Source: Trichopria drosophilae (lineage: Eukaryota > Arthropoda > Insecta > Hymenoptera > Diapriidae). From it: a stretch of 64,000 nucleotides of DNA. Below the pieces are notes generated by a model, which worked only from the letters and a program-made list of their open reading frames with translations, was not told the DNA's origin and searched no databases. How positions within the stretch are numbered: the first letter of the stretch is position 1; each line of letters begins with the position of its first letter. Where the stretch lies: assembly GCA_030407085.1 (NCBI GenBank), contig CM059586.1, positions 16,448,001 to 16,512,000 on the forward strand, read 5' to 3'. A program made the position numbers and the translations under genes. Below are positions 38,101 to 51,400 of this stretch, piece after piece.

Positions 38101-39409
38101 CGTCGGAAATGATACTTCGCTTAAGTACTGAATGCATACGTGAACGCAGAAAAGTACCAGTGGAAAATATTTAAAATAATCAACTAAATTAACCTTCCTT
38201 GGAGGAATCTATAAATAGACAATGGAAGAGTATTATCTTAAGCTCCCAGTTAGGTGGTGCAGTTTTTATGGGTTGAGGATTTGTAGGCTCATTTAAATTT
38301 CGAAATGAATGCCTTATATCTGTCCCTCTAGAATCACTTTATTAGGGTACATTCCCAGACAGCCAGGTCTGCTGCATATTGCCGCATACAAAGTCAGGCG
38401 GCTAATATGTCGACAGAAATAGGGATGATGCGTCATCACGTAGGGTACACTGAGAAAAGTGTTTTTCACCCAGTATTAGAAATCTTAAGCCCCGTAAAAG
38501 ATTGTATTTTACGTATAGGGATTGCCATCTTTCTATTACCTGTTAAAAGACGAAGATTTTAGATTATTCCAACCAATATGTCGGTTTATTTTAGCCTTTT
38601 CTCTTTAACTAAAAAAACTTTTTCGTATTACTGCGCGTTTTACTCCTGCTTTTGGAAGCATAAAATGCAAATTTACAACCCTAAGTGCATAAAATATTCG
38701 ACAATTGCCGTACGAATTATGTAGAGCGATTCTGACACATAACCCAGTACGTCAACAGAATAACCTTACTGTTAATTTCATATCGCGGCTTCTTACATAT
38801 TGAATTTTAACGTATAGAAAAGTAAACGAAATGAATTCTGAGAACGCAGATATTAATGACGTTAAATAAAGATTAACTTTAGAAAAGTATTTCTTGATAT
38901 ACGTATAAAATCCAACTTGTCACATATGTGCTTAAAGTTTCTGCTTATTCTTAATGGTATACATTTTTTGTATCTGGGGCTTCGCCCCCCGAACCCCCCT
39001 TTACCCCCTCCAGCCCCCCACCCCCGCCCTTCACTCCGAACGCTCCGAACCCATCTTGATGCGTCTTATGACTCATTTTACGCGCAATATAATACGAAAA
39101 ATTTTGTTTGCATCACGGGCGTAAGTTTTTACGCCCTTGTTACAATAATAACTATTACGCACTTGTATCGAAAAGTACTATTTCAAAACTTTCAAAACTT
39201 CACAAGACATTTTCAAAACTTTGACCCCGAAGACAGGCCAGCCGAAGTATTAATGAATAAAACTTATAAAACACTTACATCATGCACTTGTATTGTATTG
39301 TAATAGACTATACTATAATACAGACCCCGTCATTAGTAAAACATAGTAAACATGTGATATGCATCGAATATTATATATATAAGATCAAAATAATACAGAC
39401 AGTAATTAG

Positions 39410-39455
<46 letters not shown>

Positions 39456-42400
39456 TATATATACATATAATTCGTCAGAGATATCTTGTAAGTGTCGAAA
39501 AGGTCTCTAACGTATATCTTATGGATATCTACAAGACATCTTTTAGATATATCGAAAAAGTTATTTTCATATCAAGGCGAAGGAAGGATTTTGTTGTTTC
39601 AGTGTCGACGCAATTTGATGAAAAACTATAGGGTCATTTATTTGCTGAAGTACATTTTCTTACATAGGTTATAAAAACTTATTACAAGAGACCTTAATGC
39701 TAATTTTCTAAATTCTATATGCTTCTTGGGTAAAGTAATCCTTAAACTGGAGTCCTTGTGGTGCCGTGATATTCCGGTGGTTCTACAGCCGGACCATAAA
39801 ACAGTTCTTTGCTTCGTGCGCTTTTCACTTTTGCTCGACGATTTGGAGGCTCTACAGCCGGACAATCAAAGAGTTCTTTGATTCGTGCCATTTTCACTTC
39901 TGCTCGACGATTTGGAGGCTCTAGAGCCGGACAATCAAACAGTTCTTTGATTCGTGCCATTTTCACTTCTGCTCGCCGATTTTCTGGTTTTAGAGCCTGA
40001 CAATCGGAGACTTCTTGGATCCTGGAAACTTCTGCTTCTGCTTGATGCTTTAGTTGATTCGGCACAACCGGGCCCCACTCAATTTGTTGCGATGATGTTG
40101 CTTCCGTATACCGCTTAAAGGAACGGACAAGCCGTGGATCCCTATCGGTTAACCCCGTTTGCAACCTCTCCGTTTCTTTAACTGGCCCTGCATCGAGGAT
40201 GTGGAGCTTCCAATTGATAGGGGTGTTCATATTCTCCTCTTCCACTCCTTGATGAGAACACATTGATGCCATTAGAATTGTGGCGCTGGCTGGTGATCCT
40301 ACGCTGCAGTGCTTAGTCTTCAGTTGCCCAAGATGGAATGAAGGATTTCGGGCCACGAAACTCGGGCCTCGGGCCTCGGGCCTCGCCCCTAAATTTGTAC
40401 CTGTCATCGGGCTTATTGTCCAATCACCGAGGTTTGTCGTGCAACCAATTGGAATGGCTAGAATTGTAGTCCGTTTAAGTGGTAGGGCGTGTTCGAATAT
40501 GTTCGGTAATGACCCTTCAACAGGCTATGTTTTACTTAAATGAAAATGATTATCTGATTAAATAGTGTAAATGACACTATCATTTCATTTAAAAAAATGT
40601 ACTTCATATACGCTTAGATGAATAAATGATAATAATAATAATAATACACGTGTATATAGTTTAATTTGGAATGTTTAAAAAATCTTCATTCCACGAGCAT
40701 TGTTTTTACGGGGTTTGACAGTTATTTCAATTTAATTACTTCGACCCAGACCAAGTCTGGACGATGTATTGAATTTGGTCACTTCGTGCGTAAAAATTAC
40801 AATATAGTTTTTCATCAACTGTCGACGTTTCAGACCCTAAAGGAGCCCAAATTAACAATAAAAAAAATTTGTGTCCGTGATTTTGTACGCACGTACGTCC
40901 GTACGTCCCGTTTTTTTGTCTCGCGATAACTCGCGAACGGATAAGCGTATTGACATATTTTTTTTTTAAATACGCGTCTTGGCATAACTTAGATCTGATT
41001 AGATTTTGGCGCAGATTCACCCGTCTATTACTAAAAAACATTAGCCCCAATTAAGTTTCTTCGTAGTTTTTTGCATTCATTTTGAAAAATACAAATTTCA
41101 TTAAAAAATATTTCACACGAACGAGGCACCACGCCAACACTAGTTTATATTAATTAAAATAAATATAAATTAGTTACGATGAACTGGAACTAAAAGAATA
41201 AATGAGACCCTTTTCGTCCTTCCAGGCGTAAAGGCGCATTTTACGCCCCCAAAAATGACCCATATTCGAATTAACGTCCGCTCGCGCGAAAACTATTGTT
41301 TGTATTATGGGTGCAACTTTATTTTATACCCTTAATACGAAAAGTACTAATTTCTATGTACTGTAAATAGTCAAAAAACATTGAATCGAAATCCTAGATG
41401 ATTGTTTGAAAGGTTTTTAGAGTTCATTAAACCATCCCTAATTTATATAGAAAATGAAAACGCCCTCACCGGGCGTGTTGCTACACTAAATAATGATCTA
41501 AGAACAGTTGATAATTTTTTTGACTGTGATATTTAAATAATATAAATGGGTCATTCCATGTAAAATTTACAATCCAATTTTTTTTTCAAAGGAATATTTT
41601 TTTCTTGTTTTTGACAAAAAAAAAATAAAATATACGTGTTTTTTTATTTGAATATGGTATTCAATATTTTCGAGATATGATTTTTCAAAGTTTTTAAGGA
41701 AAGAAAAAAGTAACTTTTTGAAATGCCCATAACTCGAAAAGTTTTCATTGTACAAAAAATGTTACAAGGAATGAAAGTTTCCTATTGATTTATAATTTAT
41801 ATAGAAATACAAAAAAAAATGTTAATTGCTTTTTAATCCATAAGTTTGACAATTTTTATAAACAAATTAGATTATATCATATTTGGGTATATATCTTTTT
41901 TACTATTTTATATTGAAAATGCGTATTAAAGTCCGTAGAAGATACTGTAAAAATTTCAGAATGGACCGTTCATAACTTGTCGAGATATAAATAATTGTTT
42001 ATATTCAGCCGTGCGCGCTTTTAGCTCTCCGAGCACCCTGTCTATACACCCTTGAACCTGTGAAAGCTTGTTATTGTTTAGAGAACGATTTTCTTAGTAG
42101 ATAAGTTAATAGTGATGTTTCATATAATTAGTGATTGAAATTAAATTGCGTGATAAGGACTGAAAACTATAAACAATTATTTATATCTCGACAAGTTATG
42201 AACGGTCCATTGTGAAATTTTTACTGTATCTTCTACGGACTTTAATACGCATTTTCAGTGTAAAATAGTAAAAAAAAATATGATATAATCTAATTTGTTT
42301 ATAAAAATTGTCAAACTTATGGAATAAAAAACAATTAACATTTTTTTTCGGTTTCTACATAAATTATAAATCAATAGGAAACTTTCATTCCTTCTAACAT

Positions 42401-45400
42401 TTTTTGTACAATGAAAACTTTTCGAGATATGGGCATTTCAAAAACTTTTTTCTTTTCTTAAAAACTTTGAAAAATCATATCTCGAAAATATTGAATATCA
42501 TATTCAAATAAAAAAAACCGTATATTTTATTTTTTTTGTCAAAAACAAGAAAAAAAATATTCCATTGAAAAAAAATTTGGATTGTAAATTTTACATGGAA
42601 TGACCGAAATATGGTATTATTCTTAGGTTGAATAAAATTTAAATTCAATAAATTAAATGAAAATTCAGGTCAAATCTAATGTTATTTAATCTGGAGGGCG
42701 ACAGAATTTAATATTACAAAAATTGTAAAGGAATATATAAACTTCAAAGTTTAATATCTTTGCGAAAAAGTATCATAGCTTAAAAAATCGAACGGCATTT
42801 CAAAGGTTATTGCAATAGCTTTCATTTGAGCAGAGAAAAAAAATCGAAAAGACGCAAAATTCAGAATTTTATCGATAAAAAACCAACAAGACAAAATACG
42901 ATATTTTTTATCTTTAGTTAATTGTTTGCCAATTTGAAACGAATAACAGTAGGGTAATGAAACTAACGGTGATTTAAGGGTATGGTTTTTACCTTTAAAA
43001 TGACCGCCCGCCCATTTTTGTGCGACCTTTCTGACCGGAGTTGTGTCTATTTTTATAAAAAAACATGATTTTTTTTTTATTTTCTTATTATCTCAAAAAC
43101 TAAGAGAGATAGACAAAAATGTTACCTAGACAAAATTTTTCGTTTTTAGGTAGAAAATTGCAAAATAAAGTCAAAATTTTAAAAATCAAAACAATTTGTT
43201 TTTTAATTTTTTTTAGGTAGACATTTTTTTTAATTTCTCATTTTATAATACAGTTAGAGTTAACATAGTTCTTTTTTAAAATTTATACATACGAACAAAT
43301 TAACTATAACTGTATTATAAAATGAGACATTAAAAAAAATTTCTACCTAAAAAAAATGAAAAAACAAATTTTTTGATTTTTAAAATTTTGACTTTATTTT
43401 GGTATTTTCTACCTAAAAACGAGTATTTTTTCTAGGTAACATTTTTTCTATCTCTCTTAGTTTTTGAGATAATAGGAAATTTAAAAAATCATGTTTTTTT
43501 TTATAAAAATAGACACAACTCCGGTCAGAAAGGTCGCACAAAAATGGGCGGGCGGTCATTTTAAAGGTAAAAACCATACCCTTAAATCACCGTTAGTTTC
43601 ATTACCCTACTATTCTTCGTTTCAAATTGGCATACAATTAACTAAAGATAAAAATATCTTATTTTGTCTTGTTGGTTTTTATCGATAAAATTCTGAATTT
43701 TGCGTCTTTTCGATTTTTTTTTCTCTGCTCAAATGAAAGCTATTGCAATAACCTTTGAAATGCCGTTCGATTTTTTAAGCTACGATAATTTTTCGCAAAG
43801 ATATTAAACTTTGAAGTTTAATAAATTTCGGCTTTGGCATGGCAAAAGTGATTGCCGGGGAGTGTACGTCTCGTTATATTTGCGATCCAGCAGATTGGAC
43901 GCTCCCCTATTTTTGCTAAATATAACGAGACGGGAGGGAAAGGTGCGGAACCGAGCGGGTAAATATAGCGGGACTCGACTGTATATCAAAATACATAATT
44001 TCCTTTACAATTTTTGTAATATTAAATTCTGTCGCCCGCCAGATTAAATAACCTTAGATTTGACCTGAATTTTCATTTAATTTATTGAATTTAAATTTAA
44101 TTCAACCTGAGAATACCATATTTGGGTCATTCCATGTAAAATTTACAATCCAAATTTTTTTTTCAATGGAATATTTTTTTTCTTGTTTTTGACAAAGAAA
44201 AATAAAATATACGTGTTTTTTTATTTGAATATGATATTCAATATTTTCGAGATATGATTTTTCAAAGTTTTTAAGAAAAGAAAAAAGTAACTTTTTGAAA
44301 TGCCCATATCTCGAAAAGTTTTCATTGTACAAAAAATGTTACAAAGAATGAAAGTTTTCTATTGATTTATAATTTATGTAGAAACCGAAAAAAAAAAAAA
44401 TTTTAATTGTTTTTAATCCATAAGTTTGACAATTTTTATAAACAAATTAGTTTATATCATATTTGGGTATGTTTTTTTTACTATTTTACACTGAAAATGC
44501 GTATTAAAGTCCGTAGAAGATACTGTAAAAATTTCAGAATGGACCGTTCATAACTTGACGAGATATAAATAATTGTTTATAGTTTTTAGTGGACATCACG
44601 CAATTTAATTTCAATCACTAATTATATGAAACATCCCTATTAACTTATCTACTAAGAAAGGATGCGAAATGTAAGAAAAATCGTTCTCTAAACAATAACA
44701 AGCTTTAACAGGTTCAAGGGCGTATAGACAGGGTGCTCGGAGAGCTAAAAGCGCGCACGGCTGAATATAAACAATTATTTATATCTCGACAAGTTATGAA
44801 CGGTCCATTCTGAAATTTTTACAGTATCTTCTACGGACTTTAATACGCATTTTCAATATAAAATAGTAAAAAAGATATATACCCAAATATGATATAATCT
44901 AATTTGTTTATAAAAATTGTCAAACTTATGGATTAAAAAACAATTAACATTTTTTTTGTGTTTCTACATAAATTATAAATCAATAGGAAACTTTCATTCC
45001 TTGTAACATTTTTTGTGCAATGAAAACTTTTCGAGTTATGGGCATTTCAAAAAGTTACTTTTTTCTTTTCTTAAAAACTTTGAAAAATCATATCTCGAAA
45101 ATATTGAATACCATATTCAAATAAAAAAACACGTATATTTTATTTTTTTGTCAAAAACAAGAAAAAAAATATTCCTTTGAAAAAAAAATTGGATTGTAAA
45201 TTTTACATGGAATGACCCATTTATATTATTTAAATATCACAGTCAAAAAAATTATCAACTGTTCTTAGATATCTTTATTTAGTGTAGCAACACGCCCGGT
45301 GAGGGCGTTTTTATTTTCTATATAAATTATGGATCTAGCATTGACGATGACTCACCGTCAATGCTAGATCCACAATTGATATAGAAAATAAAAACGTTTT

Positions 45401-48400
45401 TGATGCAGTAGGCGTAAAATAATTATTTTACGCCCTCATCTGCAGGCGTAAAATCCCTATTTCACGCCTCCTGGGGTGTAAAATAAATTTTCCGCCCACG
45501 TAGGCGTGAAATTGGCATTTTAGGTCCGCATAATCGAGGCGTAAAATATTTTACGCCTACTGCATCAAAAAACAATGTTTGAATCTCAGGCGTAGAATTT
45601 TCACCCTCATGAACCTCGAGCCGGCTTTGCTGTCTCTCGGGTAATGTTGTCGAGGCGTAAAACTCTATTTTACGCCCTTGATACAAAAATAACTAATAAT
45701 GAACACTAAAAACCTTTCAAACAATCATCTAGGATTTCGATTCAATGTTTTTTGACTATTTACAATACATAGAAATTAGTACTTTTCGTATTAAGGGTAT
45801 AAAATAAAGTTGCACCCATAATACAAACAATAGTTTTCGCGCGAGCGGACGTTAATTCGAATATGGGTCATTTTTGGGGGCGTAAAATGCGCCTTTACGC
45901 CTGGAAGGACGAAAAGGGTCTCATTTATTCGTTTAGTTCCAGTTCATCGTAACTAATTTATATTTATTTTAATTAATATAAACTAGTGTTGGCGTGGTGC
46001 CTCGTTCGTGTGAAATATTTTTTAATACAACTATCGGCTTCGTGGCTCAGGCGGTTAACGCACTGGACTACGGAGTCGTAGGTCGTGAGTTCGATCACCG
46101 TCCGGTGAACAATTTTTCGATTTCGTTTTCAAGCAGCAGCTCGCTGTTGGTAAGACGAGCCACGTTGTTTGTTTACGTTTCGAAAATATTGTTTATCTGG
46201 CGGAAATCGACTCATGACCGCTGCTGTACTTGGTGTAGGTTTCTGCAGTCCTACATTTCATACACAAATGTGAAGTATGGCGCCATCTTCGTAAGTCGAT
46301 CTGCAGCTCTCGCAAAATTTTCACGATATAAGAACAATATGGCAAAAAATAAGTAAAAAGGGCGATTCCGCCCGTAAATTAATAAATAAAAAAAAAAAAA
46401 ATACAATTTGTATTTTTCAAAATGAATGCAAAAAACTACGAAGAAACTTAATTGGGGTTAATGTTTTTTAGTAATAGACGGGTGAATCTGCGCCAAAATC
46501 TAATCAGATCTAAGTTATGCCAAGACGCGTATTTAAAAAAAAAATATGTCAATACGCTTATCCGTTCGCGAGTTATCGCGAGACAAAAAAACGGGACGTA
46601 CGGACGTACGTGCGTACAAAATCACGGACACAAATTTTTTTATTGTTAATTTGGGCTCCTTTAGGGTCTGAAACGTCGACAGTTGATGAAAAACTATATT
46701 GTAATTTTTACGCACGAAGTGACCAAATTCAATACTTCGTCCAGACTTGGTCTGGGTCGAAGTAATTAAATTGAAATAACTGTCAAACCCCGTAAAAACA
46801 ATGCTCGTGGAATGAAGATTTTTTAAACATTCCAAATTAAACTATATACACGTGTATTATTATTATTATTATCATTTATTCATCTAAGCGTATATGAAGT
46901 ACATTTTTTTAAATGAAATGATAGTATCATTTACACTACTTAATCAGATAATCATTTTCATTTAAGTAAAACGTAGCCTGTTGAAGGGTCATTACCGAAC
47001 ATATTCGAACACGCCCTACCACTTAAACGGACTTCAATTCTAGCCATTCTAATTGGTTGCACGACAAACCTCGGTGATTGGACAAGAAGCCCGATGACGG
47101 GTACAAATTTAGGGACGAGGCCCGAAATCCTTCATTCCATCTTGGGCAACTGAAGACTAAGGACTCCAACGTAGGATCACCAGCCAGCGCCACAATTGTA
47201 ATGGCATCCATGTGTTCTCATCAAGGAGTGGAAGAGGAGAATATGGATAAAATAATTGAACGAGGGACGATCATTTGGAAGCTCCACATCTTCGAGGCAG
47301 GGCCAGTTAAAGGAACGGAGAGGTTGCAAACGGGGTTAACCGCTAGGGATCCACGGCTTATCCGTTCCTTTAAGCGGTATAAGGAAGCAACATCATCGCA
47401 ACAAATTGAGTGGGGCCCGGTTGTGTCGAATCGACTAAAGCATCAAGCAGAAGCAGAAGTTCCCAGAATCCAAGAAGTCTCCGATTGTCCGGCTCTAATA
47501 CCACAAAATCGGCGAGCAGAAAGAAAAATATCCAAAATAGAAAAACTATTTGCTTGTCCGGCTCTAGAGCCTCCAAATCGTCGAGCAGAAGTGAAAATAG
47601 CACGAATCAAAGAACTGTTTGATTGTCCGGCTGTAGAACCACCGGACTATCACGGCACCACAAAGACTCCAGTTTAAGGATTACTAACCAAGAAGCATAT
47701 TGTATTTAGAAAATTAGCATTAAGGTCTCTTGTAATAAGTTTTTATAACCTATGTAAGAAAATGTAATTCATCAAATAAATGACCCTATACTTTTTCATC
47801 AAATTGCGTCGACACTGAAACTACTAAATCTTCCTTCGCTAGCCCCTCGGCAGTATTTATACAAAAAATACTCGTTTTTAGGTAGAAAATACCAAAATAA
47901 AGTCAAAATTTTAAAAATAAAAAATTTGTTTTTTCATTTTTTTTAGGTAGAAATGTTTTTTAATGTCTCATTTTATAACACAGTTATAGTCAATTTGTTC
48001 GTATGCATAAATTTGAATAAAGAACTACGTTAACTATAACTGTATTATAAAATGAGAAATTAAAAAAAATTTCTACCTAAAAAAAATGAAAAAGCAAATT
48101 GTTTTGATTTTAAAAATTTCGACTTTATTTTGGTATTTTCTACCTAAAAACGAGTATTTTTTCTAGGTAACATTTTTTCTATCTCTCTTAGTTTTTGAGA
48201 TAATAAGAAATTTAAAAAATCATGTTTTATTATAAAAATTGACACAACTCCGGTCAGAAAGGTCGCACAAAAATGGGCGAGCGGTCATTTTAAAGGTAAA
48301 AACCTTTAAATCCCCATTAGTTTCATTACCCTACTGTTATTCGTTTCAAATTGGCAAGCAATTAACTACAGATAAAAAATATCGTATTTTTTCTTGTTGG

Positions 48401-51400
48401 TTTTTTATCGATAAAATTCTGAATTTTGCGTCTTTCTTTTCTCTGCTCAAATGAAAGCTATTGCAATAACCTTTGAAATGCCGTTCGATTTTTTAAGCTA
48501 CGATAATTTTTCGCAAAGATATTAAACTTTGAAATTTAATAAATTTTGGCTTTGGCATGGCAAAAGTGATTGCCGGGGAGTATAATTATACCGGGTCTCT
48601 ACTATATGAAAGTGGGGACACCAGATTTTGATATGGTAGAAAAGTCTCAAGGGTCTAGTTGCAGGGCTAAAAAAGTATAAATTAGGGAATTTAGACAATA
48701 TTTCTATAGAAAAGTGCGATTTTTCAAAATCCCGACCCTCTGTAGGTTAATTTAGAAAATTGAATATGCGAATAAATCCTAAATTATGTTACTTAATATT
48801 TTCTTTAGGGGGCCATTCAAGTATTACGTCAGCAAATTTTTCATCAAATTTGATCCCCCCCTCCCCCCATGTCAGCATATGTCAGAATTCTTCACCTCCC
48901 ACCCCCCAACTTACGTCAGCTTCTACTGTTCCACCCCCCCTCCCCCAAGCCACTATTATTTCATTATATGAATACTACTGCTATAATAATTTTTTCTAAT
49001 ATTTTATTTATAAAATTTATTCTTAAGATCAGTTATTCAAGATTCAGGCGCTGTAAGGATAATTCTCCTAAAAAATACCAAATAAATTGATTGTCAATTG
49101 ACCAAGTCTTTTCGAAAATAAAGAAAAATCATTTATTTCCGAAAATTCTCGGTGTATTCAAGTAATGTCTTTTGTAGTTTTTATGAGATCGTATACAGGG
49201 GTGGCGGGGGTTGTACCGCTTAGTGGGTAATTCCGCTCACTCATATTTCTCAATCTCCCGTTAAGTTAAAATGATTTTTTATATTTTTTTTATTAAAGAA
49301 CTTTATTTCAAAATCTAATTTCAACAAAAAATTTACATTGTTTATTGCTAAAAGTTGATTAAAACAAATTTGGAAAGTTTTGTAACGTAGTTGACATAAA
49401 TACGATAAGAATTGGTCTTTACAATATACGGTTTTCCATCTTTTTACTAGTACCCAATGGGGAAAAAAATATGAAAAAATAGGCTCGTAGTATTGTTAAT
49501 TATCAAATGATATTTGGTAAACTACTAAAAACAACATTGATTTATAATTATTCATTACTTTTCAACGCGGCGTGTTAGTGGGTAACACCGCTCAGAAAGT
49601 TTATGACGTATTTTACATATTGTTGATCAAATAAATGTACAGAAAGTACTAAAATAATGGATATCTGAAATGGAATTTCTTGTAATTAATCATAGGGGAG
49701 AACGGGGTAATTCCGACCTACCTAAGCAAAATTGATTTTTGAGGTAGAGAATGTGATTTAATGAATTTGTACGTTATGCTTTTTTAAAGTGTATTGCATG
49801 GGTAAACATTTATCGATATTATTAATACCTTGTTATAGGTCTATTATAGGATTATACCTCCATTAGTAAAAAATTGCAATTCTTCAGATTCTGTTAAAGT
49901 ATGGGTAATTCCGACCCCAAAAGGTGTAATTCCGACCGCGTTTATTTTCAGCATAATTTCGTAGTGATTTATAGGTTTAATTTACATTTGTTAATAATAA
50001 GTAAAGAAGATAATATTTTGCTATCACAATAACTTGCTTATGTACAACACTACGTACATAGATCACATACCTACTCTACATTGTTGGTCAAAAATGAAAA
50101 CACAAATAATCACTTCTAATAGCGCACGAGAAAACAAGCGAAGCAAATTCAAATGTTGTGGTCGAAATGTAGAAAGAAAAAGAACTGCAATCAGTCTCAA
50201 TATATCTAATTTTATTATGTTCAGTTCATTTTGATCGGCGCGATAGCTGACCGCTGGTTGATGGTTGTGGCTCTTCGTTAACTTTTTGTTTCTTTCTCGG
50301 TTATTTAATTTTGTTCTGCTTCTCTGCTCGCTTTTTTTCACTGCCCGCAATTTCTGCCATAACAATGTCATCAGTTAAAATGCACGATCGTCCTGGCTTT
50401 CTTCCACGACGTTTGGAGCTTATCCTCGGTGGTGCTTTTGGATGTGGCTCAATCGATTGAAGTGTTTCACTTAGAGACGTGGTGACGTGATCACTTGATA
50501 ATCGTTTTTGATACGTTATATATAATGTATACATAACATTGCATAATATGGTTGTGATAAAAAACAAACGGAAATAAACACGAAAAAGGACGGTCGCAAT
50601 TACCCCGTACATTAGGGGTCGGAATTACCCTGCACGTTCTTTATTTTAAAAAATACACGCACTTAAAAACACACTCTCATCTCACTAAAAACCAAATTGA
50701 TTTCATTAAATATAAGGTTAAGGCTTTCTAAATTACTTACGTTTGATTCGTTTGCACAATAATTTCAAACTATATTCACTTATTTATAATACTACAATTT
50801 CTAAAATAGCGCAGTAAGAAACAATAACATCACTGTGACATGGTTCAATGCAAAGTAAATAAACAACTACCGCAATCAAAATAGTTGTACTCATCGGTGT
50901 TTTCACCAAATTTCAATAACATTACGGGATGTCATATTGTAAGCGAGATATTACGGGGAGTCGGAATTATCCGACCTGTCGTAATTACCCCGTTCTCCCC
51001 TATACATTGAATGTACATAAGTGAGTTAAAAACAAATTGATTTATAATATCATCGAACTTCATAGGTTAGGTACACGTATTATTTATGAATCATTAATTT
51101 GAATACATTCGTCTTTACAATTTCCATTGCCTGTACTCACATTTCTTCATTACATCTTCATTACATTGTTCTTAAGTGAATAAGAAATAAGTTTAATAAC
51201 TTAAATTTAGTGAGCGGTATTACCCACATTGACAGGAGATCCTGTTGGATCGTTGATATTTATTAAATTCTATAATTCAATACGTTTAGCGTTAGTAAAA
51301 ATTCGAATCTTTTTGTATATTACTGTTGGGGCTTTATAGAATCGATTTCAATTGTTAAACAAATCTGAAATTATTTATGCATTTATTAAAAGCAGTATTT

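Larger units (their letters stand above)
39577..47839. repeat. Giant near-palindrome (8.3 kb inverted duplication)
   Basis: Outer ends GCGAAGGAAGGATTTTGTTG (39577) and the inverse of GCGAAGGAAGATTTAGTAGT (47839). Pairing continues inward without reordering: ORF 39742-40407 with 47201-47677; 40666-41090 with 46410-46835; foldback 41547-42605 with 44126-45222; centre near 43270. In the outer 180 bp I count about ten differences. The right arm is longer because of three private blocks: about 43816-43981, 45331-45700 and 46018-46405. The whole structure lies in intron 4. Confidence 0.9.
49218..51228. mobile_element. Outer element with GTGGGTAATTCCGCTCACT ends
   Basis: Left AGTGGGTAATTCCGCTCACT (about 49222) and right AGTGAGCGGTATTACCCACA (about 51209) are inverse of each other. 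A further AGTGGGTAACACCGCTCAG lies at 49575. It hosts the complete element at 49695-51000. Confidence 0.6.

Noticed and set aside
38917..39303. 128-codon plus-strand frame with a Pro-rich stretch
   Set aside because: The Pro-rich part is a C-run palindrome and the end is the retroelement-like DRPAEV repeat; it is not one gene.
40666..41050. Hammerhead ribozyme at GAAACGTC in the palindrome arms
   Set aside because: The GAAACGTC word is present, but no CTGATGA with a pairing stem II lies upstream; TTGATGA is downstream, in the wrong order for the usual type.
41567..41755. Repeated 60-70 codon frames beginning MYNE(N/Y)FSSYGHFKK at 37298, 37781, 41567 and 44102
   Set aside because: They are the arms of the GGGTCATTCC foldback element, and the reading occurs because the arm DNA is conserved. 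There is no codon-like pattern of change.
45994..46356. 120-codon open frame
   Set aside because: Runs across the empty-site boundary into the tRNA-derived SINE, so it is a chance reading.
39577..47839. Giant palindrome as a pure assembly artefact
   Set aside because: The arms differ by substitutions and by three private insertions, which a duplicated or folded read would not show.
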